From: Gaertneriomyces semiglobifer
Taxonomy: Eukaryota; Chytridiomycota; Chytridiomycetes; Spizellomycetales; Spizellomycetaceae
Length of the DNA stretch: 64,000 nt
Assembly (NCBI GenBank): GCA_025558075.1
Contig: JAHLKF010000004.1
Location: 1,054,001 to 1,118,000, forward strand
Direction of reading: 5' to 3'
Below, piece after piece: positions 45,533-57,503 of the stretch (position 1 is the stretch's first letter; every line of letters starts with the position of its first letter). Below the pieces are notes generated by a model. That model saw nothing but the letters and a program-made list of their open reading frames with translations, searched no databases and was not told the DNA's origin. Both the position numbers and the translations under genes were made by a program.

Positions 45533-46384
45533 ATGGTTGCATCTGGAAAGATGCGTTCACTACGACAGCTGGTAACGACGAAAGATGCGTCTACAACGGC
45601 AGCGAATACATTGTTGTACACCAATCGGTGCAACGAGTGCACTTTCCGGTGCCCCCAACGGAATAAGCGTGTATCGGATCCGATATGGCGCATCATGTTG
45701 AGAGGAATTTCCACCTGTATAGTCGAACTGTTCAATGTTGGAGTTGGTATGCTCGTTGTTGTTGATTTGTCACCCCTTTGCTAGCTTTGAAGCTTCTTCA
45801 AAGGTATTGCAAGGTAATTTTTGGGTTACCAGTGATTAGGTTATGCTTGCTTTGACTGGCCATGTTGTCTCAGAGAAGGCATTCTTTAGTCCTCATGAAT
45901 TGTATACCGTACTTCTCCCGTATTATTATGAGTATGGCCGGCTGCAGAGAGCAAGCTTGACGCATTCAGACAATGAATTGGACAACTCTCAGCGATCGCA
46001 AAGTTCAGATGGATTCTTATCTCCATCGTTCTCGCAGAAAGCTGATATATCAAGTACTGATGAGCTTCGAACGTGATTCAGTCAAAGGATCCCTGATATT
46101 TTTCCAATTAATGACTATGCACAGCATACGGCAGTCTTGGTCAAGCCCAAAAGCAGAGAAAGGATTGATGCTTGCTCACCCGAAGCACAGCAGCATATGA
46201 CGGACTTGTGGGTGCATTATCTGCTGCACGGGATGGCGTCACAGACAACTGCCTGAACAGCGTTCCGTTCTCATCCAAATATCCATCAATAGCCAAACAG
46301 CAAAGAGAACTGATTGTCCGCGTGGGCAAGCTGCCATCCCTAGATGCCAACACTGAAAGTCACTCCAAGGTTAGCAAATGTTAA
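45533..46384 (+). CDS. Possible unrecognised gene, exon structure unclear
   Basis: A coding-like frame starts at ATG 45533 (LVTTKDASTTAANTLL, NRCNECTFRCPQRNKRVSD, IWRIMLRGISTCIVELFN) and reaches a GTATGC donor near 45758. A second open segment (45843-46076) encodes SEKAFFSPHELYTVLLPYYY and a Ser-rich stretch. It can continue across a 52-bp intron (GTGATT...GCACAG) to a stop at 46200. An additional coding-like frame (LSAARDGVTDNCLN...) runs to 46384. No family is recognised and the first junction is out of phase in my reading, so this may be a decayed gene. The opposite strand also has an open frame (45406-45735) with no recognisable features. Confidence 0.25.
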
Positions 46385-46687
46385 CGAAGCAAAGCGCTTT
46401 CGCTCGTGTAAGTTCTGAAGCAGCGTTGGTGCTTGCTCACTCATTTTTACATTGAGCGTCCCTGGTTGGAATTGCCTGGGCAGCATGCGACGGAGCGCTC
46501 GTCTTTCGTTGTGGAAGCTTTCGTTCGGCAGTTGCAGACCGCGACGATGAATTATCAATAAGTCGGTATAACAGAATTTTTGTTTGCTTTTGAGCAACTT
46601 CTACCAAAATTGCTACCAAGAAGACGAACAGTTTAACAATCACCGACGAGAGGCAAACGAACAATTGACTGGTGGTAGAAAGTAGGA

Positions 46688-47869
46688 ATGGATACCATGG
46701 CGGCGGCATCACGAACTTCCGATGTTCTAACGCCAGAGCAGAGAAAGCAAGTGTTGGATTGTCTCATTGTATACTACAGCAATTCGGAGATAAACGGCAC
46801 AATCGCAAATATTTCAAAGGAAGCTTTTTCACAAGACGATTGGGTGGGAGGTTGGATACCGTCGCGCACATTGGCGTCTTTCAAACGTATAGCAGCTATT
46901 ACGAAGAATCCTTTTCATATAGTCGAGATAGCCACGACTCTTGCGCCTATCCTGTTCGAAACCGATGTATCCTACACAAAACTCCGGCGCCGGATGCCCT
47001 TTGAAGCCAAGGATGCCGCAGCAGAGCTTGCAAAGCAATCAATTTCCCACACATACATAGAAGCCACTGGGTTTGCGCGCCAAGCAACAAGCGTTGAAGT
47101 GCGTACATATTTCTCGCGAATTGGCGAGGTGAAAAGCGTCGCGGCAGCAACTGGTGGTGCATGGAAAATTGAGTTCTCGAATCCCGAAGATATCGTCAAA
47201 GTTCTGGCACAAACGCATACATATGAAGATTCGCCTATTCTTGTGTTCGGGCGCTCGAGAATGGACGCGGCCCACACCCAGATACTGACATCAACTGGCA
47301 CTCCTTCTACTCTGGAACAGCATACCAATTTGTCCTATCCGCGTAACCGTGTGGTTGAGATTGCAATACCGCCTTCACTGGTGAGCGTTACGAAGCTCAC
47401 AGTCAAATCAGCTCTCGAAAACTTCGGCGCTGTGTCGAGCGTAGACTTGGAGAAAGATTCCAATAAGGGATATATCAGATTCAAGAGTAGCGTTGCGAGC
47501 GATGTTATGAAAATCATTCAACATCAGGGCGGTTTGGAGATTAATGGCGAGAGTGTGGTCCTTCGTAAACTAGAAGGTGACGAAGAGAGGTTATATTGGT
47601 CAGTGTCTGCAGCGAAAGCTGCCAACGAAAAGGCGGCTGCTGTTACACAGGTCGCTCAGCCGGTGGTAGTGAAAACACAAGGCAAACTTGCCCAACAGCG
47701 CAAGCAGCGACGACAAGCTGCAGGCCCATACAACAAGAAGAACAAAAATGAGAAACGGATGACTGCGAAAGTGGATAAGAAGGCCAAAGTGGATGATCTT
47801 GATGCGCTGTTCAAAGGTTGGGGCACTGCGTTTGATGAGAACAAGGAAGCAGCGGAGTCAACACCGTGA
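46688..47869 (+). CDS. LHP1: La protein homologue (La motif, RRM1, second RRM)
   Basis: Single-exon 393 aa. The N-terminal La motif carries VLDCLIVYYSNSEINGTI and WIPSRTLASFKRIAAIT. A first RRM follows (residues about 125-190; SVEVRTYFSRIGEVKSV and WKIEFSNPEDIVKV). A second, xRRM-like domain spans about 225-310 (KSALENFGAVSSVDLEKD, GYIRFKSSVASDVMKI). The C-terminus is strongly basic (KQRRQAAGPYNKKNKNEKR), with a final acidic tip. La binds 3' UUU ends of nascent RNA polymerase III transcripts, such as pre-tRNAs, in the nucleus and protects them. The ATG at 46688 precedes the La motif by about 15 residues, as expected. Confidence 0.85.
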   Translation: MDTMAAASRTSDVLTPEQRKQVLDCLIVYYSNSEINGTIANISKEAFSQDDWVGGWIPSRTLASFKRIAAITKNPFHIVEIATTLAPILFETDVSYTKLRRRMPFEAKDAAAELAKQSISHTYIEATGFARQATSVEVRTYFSRIGEVKSVAAATGGAWKIEFSNPEDIVKVLAQTHTYEDSPILVFGRSRMDAAHTQILTSTGTPSTLEQHTNLSYPRNRVVEIAIPPSLVSVTKLTVKSALENFGAVSSVDLEKDSNKGYIRFKSSVASDVMKIIQHQGGLEINGESVVLRKLEGDEERLYWSVSAAKAANEKAAAVTQVAQPVVVKTQGKLAQQRKQRRQAAGPYNKKNKNEKRMTAKVDKKAKVDDLDALFKGWGTAFDENKEAAESTP

Positions 47870-47932
47870 ACGAACGATCGGCATGCGCAACCTTAGTTAT
47901 GTACAATAGTATTTATGATGGTTCTGTACAAT

Positions 47933-50526
47933 TCATGCTTCGGAAATCCGTCGGTCCTTTATCTTCTTCCCGAACATCCCTCTGAGCCCACTTCTCTCCT
48001 TGTTGTTTTGACTGGCGATGCTAGTACTAGTACCACTTCTAGTCATGCCGCTAACCGAGGCATCGACGGGGCTGCTAGCCCCAGCTGCACCCTTCGACTC
48101 TACCTCCTTCATTTGTCCGGTATTAAGATTTTTGACAACATCTACAAACTGTGGTGGATTGTATATATGGGTAGACCCAACAATAACATCACGCTGCATA
48201 TCACGGATGACTTCGTACGTAGCACGCAGCTCGGAAAACGTCAACCCGCCCACAGAGAAGACAATGATGCGTGGACCGTTCTTGCGTAGGTCAGAAGATT
48301 GTGCCGCGGGCGAACCGAGAGCAGCGATATCGCTGACATCCGCATCCTTTCCGGATTTCGGACTTGTCTTTTTCTTCGCCCAGGATGGCCGCGTTGTACG
48401 GAGCGAATACGGATAGTTTGAATCCGGCGGGATAACTGCATTCGCTTTCTCTTTTCCTGCAGCGATTTTCGTGCTACTCGGCTGTGTACGCGGTGGTGGT
48501 GGAGCAATTTCTTCTGCAGGCGGTTCTTTGATCCATGGGAATAAATTCAAGTCTAGTGTGTTCCTGATCTGGTCGTTCATAATTGTCTTCAAAATGGGCG
48601 TCCATCGAGAAAGGTCGTACGGCATATCATCATTGGTTTTTGATTTCTGCTTCTTGACTTTATTATGTGCGTGATAGGTGTATTTACCCTAATGGTACGA
48701 GCGTGAGAAAGTCCTGTCATTTGTCATTTGTGGATGGAAGGAGGACAAACAGCAAATAATTACCCTTTCATCCATGATCTTTTTCTCCTTGCTCTTCGTC
48801 AAACGAACTGCTAGATAATTCAAATTCGTGATCGCCTGCGATTCCTCCAAAGTCAGTCGTGCATAACCAAGCAGCCGTCTTCGTTCATCGTCTTCTATGC
48901 CGTTCTGTGCGATAATATACAGCATAAGCAGCCGCAGCTTATCGACGTTTGTAACGCTATCGCTATCCAATGCTGGGACCATGTCCATCATGACTTGCGT
49001 GAACTTTACAGAACGTCCGTCGGCGGTTTCACCCGTCGCCAGATCCTGCTCAACAGCGGCAACAAGGTCGAGCTGTCTTCGCTCAAACATTGCTTTGCAC
49101 TCTTGGCAAATATTAATATGTGTCGAGAACTTGGCCTTGAGATCCTGGAACTGCGGAAGTGCGCTAAGAGTATCCTTCATCTTCTTAAGAGCATCAATTC
49201 CACCAGCCCCCTCTGCCATGTCACCGGCGTTCTCTTTAGCAAGAGCTGATCCCGCAGCTTTATTCTCGCCGAGAAACTTGGTGAAGGCATTACGGATGTA
49301 ATCGACCGCATCAGCATAGTGCCAATGACGGATTAGCATCCAAATGGGGTCACCCTCATCCAACGTTGCAGATGTTTGTGCCACAGTTGCGGATTCCGTT
49401 GTTGCCCCACCCTCAGCTTTATATATGTACTTTCCGCCTTCCAAAACCAGCAGGTCGTTCATCATGGCCTGATAAGTGAACTCATGAACCAGTGGGCTGA
49501 CAAGATCCAATGTCCTGTCAACTATCACCAGAATAGCTCGTTTATGAGGGCTTTCTGGCGGAAAATCCGGATCCACCCGACAGAGTTCGTCCAACTCGTG
49601 CTGTACCGCCTCTGCAAGTTTGGCGGGAATACTTGTCCCACTGTTCTGCGGATCGTAGAAGCGAATATACGGGTAGTCGCCAAGTGTATATAGGACTGAC
49701 ACTAGCTGGGAGGCAACATGTCGGTCTCAAGCTTAAACGCGGCAGTGTGCAAATGAGTACGAATACCTGTTTGGCTATGGTGTTGAGCTCGTTTACTTGG
49801 GCGGCATTCGATGATGGATTGTATAAGGGGAAAAGTGAGTACGGTTGGTCAAAGGTAAAAACTTGAGGCTCGTAAGCTACACAAAAGTTAGCAACGGCAG
49901 GTGGAGCTGTCGTTTTATCATGACGTCTTTACCCATAAAGTCAATATTCATCTCAATGAGCTTCTTCACGAAGGGTTTGGCCGGCGACGAAGTAATTCGA
50001 TTAAATAACTCATCCGGCAGCCCTATAAATAACAAATTGGTCCAATGCTCTCGAATTGTACGTAAGTATATGCAACAACGCTACCGGCAGTAAAGAAGAC
50101 ATGTGCAGCAGCATAGGTTGGCTGCCTTCTAAAGTCTTCTATGAGCATTCCAACGCAATCTTCCGTCGGGGTGATAAAGTAGATGGCCTCTTTTGTGGGG
50201 TACGCTTGCCGCTTACGCGTGAGGTCCTCCACAACTGAGGTTGCACTGCATCTTAATCACTAGGACGTTGACGCCGCTTGTTGAACGGAGACACCCACGT
50301 GTGACATTTTCCTCAAGAATTTCATGCATTTTGACAGCAGTGTTAAGTATTTTGATTGTTTTTGAGTCGACAACGATGATTTTCCATCGTGACGGTGGAT
50401 CGACTGACCGAATCATGTCAATCAAGATGCCTAGAGCCCAAAAGGCACTGCATAAGATACAACGTGACAGATGAGAGGTTTAAACTTCCACTTACGCTTT
50501 TTGATCACGTCCTTCAAGGAAGCCAT
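47933..50526 (-). CDS. SEC1: Sec1/Munc18-family syntaxin-binding protein
   Basis: Seven exons (50526-50496, 50430-50299, 50234-50085, 50022-49933, 49876-49767, 49705-48764, 48688-47933) sum to 737 codons with stop. Landmarks: ILIDMIRSVDPPSRWKIIVV; QAYPTKEAIYFITPT; FMAYEPQVFTFDQPYSLF; LGDYPYIRFYDPQ; the domain-3 signature RAILVIVDRTLDLVSPLVHE; LMLYIIAQNGIEDDERRRLL; MPYDLSRWTPILKTIMNDQI; and IIVFSVGGLTFSELRATYEV. This fits plasma-membrane Sec1/STXBP rather than Sly1, Vps45 or Vps33, although subfamily assignment by eye is tentative. SM proteins bind syntaxins and assembling SNARE complexes and are needed for vesicle fusion. The C-terminal Ser/Lys-rich tail after the domain is an extra of about 40 residues. 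Confidence 0.92.
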
Positions 50527-50776
50527 CTTTGCTACAATCGAGCCAGTTGTAGGCGCGATCAGGCAGAGTATATCTTCGTCAAAGACCTGGAGGACACCGG
50601 TTAATAACTTCCGGGTTGAGCGCGCTCTGCCGGCGGAGGCTCACATAAGCCGTCGTTATTGATAAGGTGTTGGAGGTGCTATTTTCCCACGGTGCAATTT
50701 GTGTTCCACTCGCTTGGATTGCACAGCTGATTATTGTTTTGTGCGACGTCCGTTCTGAAGTCCGTCTATAGGTACA

Positions 50777-52990
50777 TTACTTGCGAAAATATAAAGGTAT
50801 AAATGCGATCTTGCCATTTTCCCACGCGACCGTAAGTAAACCCCCCGAGCTGTATTCCGGCAGGAACGCCATTGTAATCGGGAGCGGCGGGGCTTTTGCG
50901 CCACTGCTTGACTGGTTGGTCCCATTTTCCTGTCGCTTTCTAGGGTGATATGGCCATCGTGGAGGTTGATTGAATTCTGTTCTTTGCTGCCACTGGGGAC
51001 CACGCAAGAAACCGCTGAGATAAACCAAGATTAGGTGGAAAGAACAACAAGGTGAACCGCACGGGTCACTTACAGGTGAGCAAGTTTGGGAAATGGCGCA
51101 GCTCCCACTTTGAGTAGGGCAATGAGTTCGGCTCCCAAATGGTTGCCATCGAAACTGACCGCTAATCGACTTCCAGTACGATCCATCTTCATGCTCTTAA
51201 TCGCACCACCGATTCTGCGGCATATGCATGAGTACCCCGTGTGAACATTTGAGCGCCAATGCTAGGACAGCTTACATCATTTCGTTCCCTGTTCTGGTGC
51301 GAACGGTTCGAGCCCGCAGTGAGAATCTGTCAATTTTCTTACATCCTAAGACAATCATGGGTTATTGACAATCTACAAGAGGTAGGGTACGAACATTCGC
51401 GGGCACATACCTAGGCCTGGCGGTTGATTATTGATCTGCCATATATGCACTTCATCGTCTCCTTCCATGGCAAACATGAATATCTTGCTGTCATGGAACC
51501 AGCATACCGACTGTCAAAACCGCAGAAACAGTTAGAGCATGTCTCTATACAAAATCTCATCAAGCACATTACTGACGTGTGGGCGCTGAGTAGTTCTGAG
51601 TACTTCCACTTGCCAAGTCCTCGTCTCATACACACGAAGGGACTCCATGCATGCCTGAATCACGTACTCTCCATTTGGGCTCCACCAGACGCCAGACGTG
51701 CTGTCATACGGTGCACTGTAGACAGGGGTGGCAACTTCGGTCGCAACGTCCCAGACTAGCAATATGCCACTAGAACTTGAACCGGCCGCCAGATACTGGC
51801 CATCTGGTGACCAGGCAATGGACGAAACATTTTCGAAGCCAGGGAATTTCAAGAGTGTGACCCAACCCTGACACGTTTTGCCCTCTTCAAAGAAAGCAGG
51901 CCGCGCCCCTCTATCTCCCGTCGCGCGGCTATCTTCGTCGAATGCCAGCCTCCAAAGACAAACACCATACCTATCGTCGAGATGAATAGCTTGTCCAATC
52001 TGAAAAGGACCCAAGGCACCTACTTTGAGCCCACCGCAAATTGGGTTGAAATGACTGGATTCCATTCGATACAGCTGAGATTTTTTTGGAACTCGAATTG
52101 AAGGCCAGATGGTGGGTCTGGGAACCATTCTGCGCGATAAAAGCTAATTAGCGCTCGCCTGAGCACAACAACTGGTCGTGGTAAACTTACTTTCTGATGC
52201 AATGTCGTATAGATGTATAGTGTCCTGCCGGTGAACCATCGCAATGACTGATCGCTGCTGCTGCCACGCAATTGCTTTGATGGCTGCTTCTTGCGAGTCT
52301 CCTACTGATCTATGCGCCACTGGCATTCTCAAGAGCTTGGGTATCGGTCGTCAACATTATGCCACGATATGCGCATCCTAGTAAATTTTTTACCTTCATC
52401 AGCGGAGGACCCAGTTTATGTATCGGTACTCGTTTCAGTATTTCATCCGAATAACGCTTAAAAGCGGTATAGTAAGGTCCAATGGGCGATGTGGATGGGT
52501 CGTTGTACCTGCGAGTGGTACTCAAATGGCTGACCTCTGCTATTACAGAACCAACTGGCCTCTTACCAGGTCGTTAACAGACGTGGAAGATCTTCCATTC
52601 GATTCTCCACCTGCTGTTGCACCGGCGGCTTGACAAACAGTCGACGTGGCGGAGGAGTTGTGATTTCCGCAATTGGTAGAATATAAGGTAACATGATATT
52701 TGGGAATAGAACCCCCTACAGAAATGTCCTGCAGTAAGCACCGGGGATTGAAGAGCAGTGATACACAAAGGAAATGTACTTCTGCTCGGGAAAAGCGACC
52801 TAATGCCGGATCTGCATTACTAGTGATATTCTCTAGTACCCACAAAGTCCATGTCAGACGGAACTGAAGTTTATCAGCATGCAATGTTGAAAAGTATCTA
52901 CCAATAGTTTCATTTAGTTCACATAAAGTGACACTGTCTAGACTGGGAATCAGCTCGACAGGCGGCGGATCTAGAAGGAAGTTGGACGTG
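50777..52990 (-). CDS. AAAS: Aladin (AAAS) WD40 nucleoporin
   Basis: Multi-exon gene; stop at 50777, first recognised exon ending at 52990 on its upstream side. In order: NFLLDPPPVELIPSLDSVTL (cf. the PPP...VTLYE start of aladin); MLPYILPIAEITTPPP; a helical region (GPYYTAFKRYSDEILKRVP); IKAIAWQQQRSVIAMVHRQD with TIHLYD; LSCIEWNPVISTQFAVGS; VSSIAWSPDGQYLAAGSS and LVWDVATEVATPVY; SGVWWSPNGEYVIQACMES and LRVYETRTWQVE; finally MAFLPEYSSGGLLTVAWENG and IAFIPLYF, the same ending as animal aladin. Aladin sits in the nuclear pore with NDC1. The true start codon and several splice sites, especially upstream of 52909 and between 51030 and 51530, were not resolved. Confidence 0.8.
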
Positions 52991-52999
52991 AGTGAACAT

Positions 53000-53853
53000 G
53001 GTCCGCTGGCATACGATGATGTGCAACACGGCGCTTACCATGACTTCGTACTCCCATCATCTTGTGCAATGCTTTATATGTATTGACCTGGCGTTGATCT
53101 ACTGCTGCCCCCTAATTCGCTCTTTCGTTCGCAGGTTGGGACGCGAGAACTGTCGAGTTGCTGCCTCGGTCTGGTCACGTGACCTCAAAAACAATTCATT
53201 GAATTCAAGTTATTCAACTGCGGACGCAACTTCACGATTTTTACTGAACGACTGTTACTACGACCGACCACTAACACTCTGTTCTGTCATGCGGACCGGC
53301 CCAACGTAGTCGTCCTTTTTGCTTGCTATATTTGCGCAAACGTAGTCTTTGCTGCACTGCCCAGTCAATGACTCGATATGGCAACTGTTCCATGTTTCAA
53401 CCAGCATTGTTGAGTACGCTGCAACATGTGTGAGCACGCCTATCCAACAGGCTTTAAAGGGCAAGGTATCGACTCGGAGACGTCTCAACCTGATATGCTT
53501 GCGACATCAGCATTTGTCGTTGCGGGTGCGTTGCGCAGCGCCGAAGTCGCGCTGCAGCGGAGGAACTATCACTGAAAAAGAGGCTTGTTTCGCTCATCAT
53601 CATCATCGTCGTTCATAAGAGCAGTCAGTGCATTGCACAGTTGCATTGCAAGTGCAGCATGTCCGTGCATGTGCAGTTCGTTATTATGGCACTCCACTGA
53701 ACACTCATCACTTATCAATATCATACCGTGCGGACAGCGGCGTGGACCCCGAACTCCGGAGGCGGCGGTTTAAGTTTTTGCGACTCGCCCGTTTTCCACA
53801 CTCCCACGAAAGGGGTAGACAAAGGGGGAGGCGTATAGATACCATACATCCAG
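53000..53853. other. Intergenic/divergent promoter region, AAAS to TylF-like gene
   Basis: Open frames here overlap on opposite strands with no domain. The first coding bases of AAAS may lie at its left edge. A (CAT)n/(ATC)n stretch occurs near 53595-53610. Confidence 0.4.
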
Positions 53854-53863
53854 TATATATAAA
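53854..53863 (+). promoter_or_regulatory. TATA box of the TylF-like gene
   Basis: TATATATAAA lies about 90 bp upstream of the ATG at 53954, in the expected orientation and distance for a core promoter. Confidence 0.5.
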
Positions 53864-53953
53864 GAGAAACGGTGCCATCGCTCGCTCTCTGCTGGTGGAC
53901 TTGTAACCTTCTGAATAGAACACTCGGGTTCTGTTCGTTTTGGAAGCACGAAA

Positions 53954-54954
53954 ATGACCTAGTAAGATTTGCGCTCTGTGATTGTTTGCTTCGCATCCGT
54001 GTTATGTGCTTATATTCTACAACCTCCCACTCCTTTTTACCTACAGTAATAGCCCCTCTCATTTGAAGCTGATTGCCGTCTTCATCGCGGGCTGCATTAT
54101 CGGCAGCACCATTTTGCCAGCCACATTTTCATCATATGAACGCATCATACCCTCCACAAGAGCCACATTGGCTCCAGCTACCCCGGATTTGCTAGGCCTA
54201 CCTCTCCATGAACGCATGTGGGTTCAGAATTGGACACTGCAAGCGGTACCCTCCATTGTCAGTCAGCCTCGTAAAAGCTTGACACTCGACATCGCCTACG
54301 CAGTCTTAAAAGACGATGTTCCGGGTGACTTTGTGGAGACTGGAGTCTATACCGGTGGCACGAGCATCTTATTGATGAAAGCGCTTCAGCGCTGGGATAC
54401 CACTGGAGTAAGAAAGCTGTGGGCCGCCGACTCCTTTGAAGGACTTCCAGAACCAACTTCCGAGGTATTGCGCGAGCCCATACTTGTATCGTGGCCTGCC
54501 TACCTGTTTTATTGAACGCGGTTTTGTTTAGGACGCTGTGGGCACGGAACACAAGGGTTTCAAGGCCGCATTTGCTGCAACCGAGGAAACGTTCCGCACA
54601 AACATGCAAAACTGGGACGCCCACGATACGAAACGCCTTGAAGTCTTGAAGGGGTGGTTCTCGGATTCGCTGCCTCATGCACCCATCAAGAGAATATCTT
54701 ACCTCCGGCTTGATGGGGACTTGTACGCATCCACCATGGACGCTTTGACCGCTTTATACGATAAAGTCAGCATCGGTGGATTCGTTTACGTCGATGATTA
54801 TGGTTCATTCAATGGTTGTCGTGAAGCCATCTACGAGTTTCGCACCAAGCGAGGCATTGTCGACCCACTATTCACTCAGTACTTTCCTGAAGGCAGCCAA
54901 AAGAATGAGGTAAATGACATGTTGAGCTTCCTCAATGCCAAAGCGTATTACTGA
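53954..54954 (+). CDS. Membrane-anchored TylF/macrocin-type O-methyltransferase
   Basis: Exons 53954-53961 (8 bases), 54047-54464 and 54532-54954 give 282 aa in phase. The short first exon supplies ATG ACC TA before a GTAAGA donor. The protein starts with a type II signal anchor (LKLIAVFIAGCIIGSTILP). The SAM-binding core follows: DVPGDFVETGVYTGGTSILL, WAADSFEGLPEP, AVGTEHKGF, then EVLKGWFSDSLPHAPIKR, LRLDGDLYASTMDAL, GGFVYVDDYGSFNGCREA. The family methylates sugar hydroxyls in bacterial macrolides; eukaryotic members are mostly uncharacterised. The anchor suggests a Golgi or ER enzyme acting on glycans, which is inference. Fungal copies are often discussed as horizontally acquired, but the two normal introns show it is long settled. 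Confidence 0.88.
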
Positions 54955-55620
54955 TGCGAAAATGTATTTCTGTAGGCGGTTGCATGGAGGAAAACAACGA
55001 TGGCTTGAGAGGCAAAGTGCTGCATTGAAATGTAAATTCGCACTACAGCATCAGATGTAATCATGTACTTAAACCAAATCATGTTCTGTACTTAAAGAGC
55101 AGCGGTGACGCTTTGCGTTAAATTAGAGGGTTGAGCCGCGCTTTGCAATGAGGAATCAAGTCTTGTCACACTAGAGGCGGCGCCTCTTTGCTTCCTTCTA
55201 TTTAGAACAGATCAAGTAAGAGGTCCGGCGGAATCAGCTCGCCCGGCCAAAAGCCCACACGGTTTTATGGAGCCAGATCCGCCGATCGCCGTGTTTGGCA
55301 AAGGAAGCATTCACTGGTGAGCTGGGTGTCATTATCTCCATTCCTTAGGGTGTTGCCGCACTGTCCTTCGTAACGCCACAAATAGATCGAAATCTGACCT
55401 TGCACCCAGTCAATTGTAGACTTGAAGAAATGTGAAGGTGGTATTTGCGTCTTGAGTTGCCAGAGTAACCGGTTATGTCCTTTGCTGACTTCCATCAACC
55501 GTAGGCCAAGGGGAGTCAGTATGTGGCCATTATGGACTACAACTTGCTGGTGCCACTAGAATAAAGAAGCGGAAGTCGGCAATACTTCAAGAGGCAACAG
55601 TCGAGAAGACTGTAGGCGGA
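54955..55620. other. Intergenic region at left edge of accessory island 2
   Basis: 3' flank of the methyltransferase gene. An open frame at 55265-55498 (-) of 77 codons lacks recognisable features and is left uncalled. Confidence 0.4.
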
Positions 55621-56167
55621 ATGGTCGATCAACCAGTGCCAGGGAGTGGCGAGGAAGTACGTTGTTCTGCTTATGTATAATGCATGTATGTTGCAATCGA
55701 GATAAATCCCACTTAGGACTCAGATGTGGAATCAGTCACCGAGAAGGTGAGCTCGTGGAGGGATACAACGCAGGAGGGAATCGAAATGGCAAGAAAAGCT
55801 AGTGGGGCAGGAAGAGTCATGCGTACACTCGTCGATCGTTAATTTGAATGACCCCAGCATTGCGCAACACGTTACTGCCTCAGAGTTGGAGGAGATGATA
55901 GCTATTTGGCTAGGAAAGAGTCCTGCGGCCCCCACACTGAAACGGATGAGACAGCAGCATTACGTGACTTTCGAAAGCGTCGATTTCCAAACAGTCTTTG
56001 CATACTTGGACAACGTTGTTACAGCTGAAGCCAAAGCACTTCACGGACATGTCCATGTACGAGCATGTGAGTGGCTTGCCAATCAGACAGCCTGGAGAGA
56101 GCGTGCAGACCCACATGCGAAGTTTGGTTTGAGAGATGGTCATCTCTGCACTTCTGGTTTGGAGTAA
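55621..56167 (+). CDS. Small hypothetical protein, three exons
   Basis: Exons 55621-55656, 55717-55746 and 55811-56167 join in phase to 140 aa, starting MVDQPVPGSGEEDSDVESVT. The donors are GTACGT and GTGAGC and the acceptors CACTTAG and GGGGCAG. The middle reads ASELEEMIAIWLGKSPAAPT, then QTVFAYLDNVVTAEAKALHG, suggesting a small helical protein. No family is recognised. A GTGAGT near 56070 could be another donor leading out of this exon, but no in-frame continuation was found. Confidence 0.35.
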
Positions 56168-56528
56168 GGGTGCTAACTTCCAACAGGGCAGTGAGACAAT
56201 GATCATGCGGCAGAGTTGGGATAGCCTGTTCGACTGACTGGCATTTGGCATCGTAACGACCGGCGCAGCTGAGGAGACAGTCATGGCATCAGCCTACCGC
56301 AGGAAAATTCAAGGCGGGGCCCAACAGCGGGGAAAGCAAGCTGACAATCGCTGGAGAACGAACTTTGTTGGCAAGAGGCCGCAAAAATGGGCGCCGTTGC
56401 CGACTGGTTAAAGCACCGCTCCGACTCTCTTAAAGTTTTCAAAGGCTGCAAAGATCTGTCGGACTTCATCATGATGCGGACCAGAATGTCCATAGAAGTC
56501 TTCGGAATCGTCACCTCCGGGAGCGAGT

Positions 56529-56571
56529 GTCACAGTCCAGATAGCACCACTAATACTATCTGGACTGTGAC
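56529..56571. repeat. Perfect hairpin H4 (16-bp arms, 11-nt loop)
   Basis: GTCACAGTCCAGATAG (56529-56544) is followed by CACCACTAATA and its exact reverse complement at 56556-56571. Confidence 0.95.
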
Positions 56572-56843
56572 GATCATGCTTTCGTGTGTGCGGCTACCTT
56601 CCGGGGCAGTTCTGCAAAAAGAGCTTGTACGAATGAACGCTAGCACAGAGTCGTACAGAACATTTCAGCAACGGATTGGAATGGTAAAAGTTCCCGTGTG
56701 CCTAGTCGTCCCGGTTTTCCTGTGCTACATTGCACGCAAAACGGGTAATGTTAACAAATCCGTTGCTACCCTTGTTTGGACAGCCTGTTGGCATTCGCCA
56801 AAACTAAACGCCACCAAAAAACGCTACCAAAACAGCCCTTCCC

Positions 56844-56863
56844 AAAAAAAAAAAAAAAAAAAA
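56844..56863 (+). repeat. Poly-A run of 20 bases
   Basis: Uninterrupted A20. It could mark an old retroposed 3' end, but no target-site duplication or matching upstream element was found. Confidence 0.9.
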
Positions 56864-57503
56864 TGTATAAACAGAAAGCCTACTTGGTAGAATGCAAACT
56901 CAACGACGACAAGCCCGCCCGACGGATATTGCAAGGTCATCAAAGGCCTTTGTGCTGCGACTCGTCGTCCTAAACCCGCATAAGCAATCGTACCGGCCTA
57001 AATCGACCCCACACGGTTGCGATGACGTTTGTGCATCATGCATCCATTTGTTGAAAAGAGCAGCGATGTTGACGCTCTCGCCGTCATGAATGAGATCGAG
57101 GGAGACCCGTTTGAGTTCCCAAGATACACGGTCGAGGGCCTCGTATGCGCGACAGGTAGATCTGCGTCTTACGTCGTCTGTCTCGGCTGCTTTGTCTGCA
57201 CCCTGCACCGCATTATATAGTTAACGAGCGTTGCCAACCTGCGCTGGGATCACGGGTAGATGTATATTCTAGTTCTCAACCTGTCAGCGGTTCCGACGCA
57301 AGCTGTGCATGAACTCTTGCAATTGTAGCCTGTTCAGTTGGCAGCTCTCGAATATAAAAAGCGCCCTACACTTTCCGCAAGGACGAAAGAGTACATATTG
57401 CTGCTGTACCTATTTTTGGGAATTAACCACCACACCAGCCAGCAAGATTTTTGAGCCCGTCGTTGACCTCAAGCATTTCTCACTGTCAAACCCTGTTACG
57501 AAA

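Larger units (their letters stand above)
56168..57503. other. Accessory intergenic sequence
   Basis: It holds hairpin H4, a 20-base poly-A run and open frames (56387-56890 + ; 56900-57208 -) with no recognisable domains. The 167-codon frame at 56387 spans the hairpin and the poly-A run, so it is unlikely to be a normal gene. Confidence 0.4.

Noticed and set aside
56387..56890. 167-codon open frame
   Set aside because: It runs through hairpin H4 and the A20 tract (KKKKKK), which is unlikely for a real protein, and no domain is visible.
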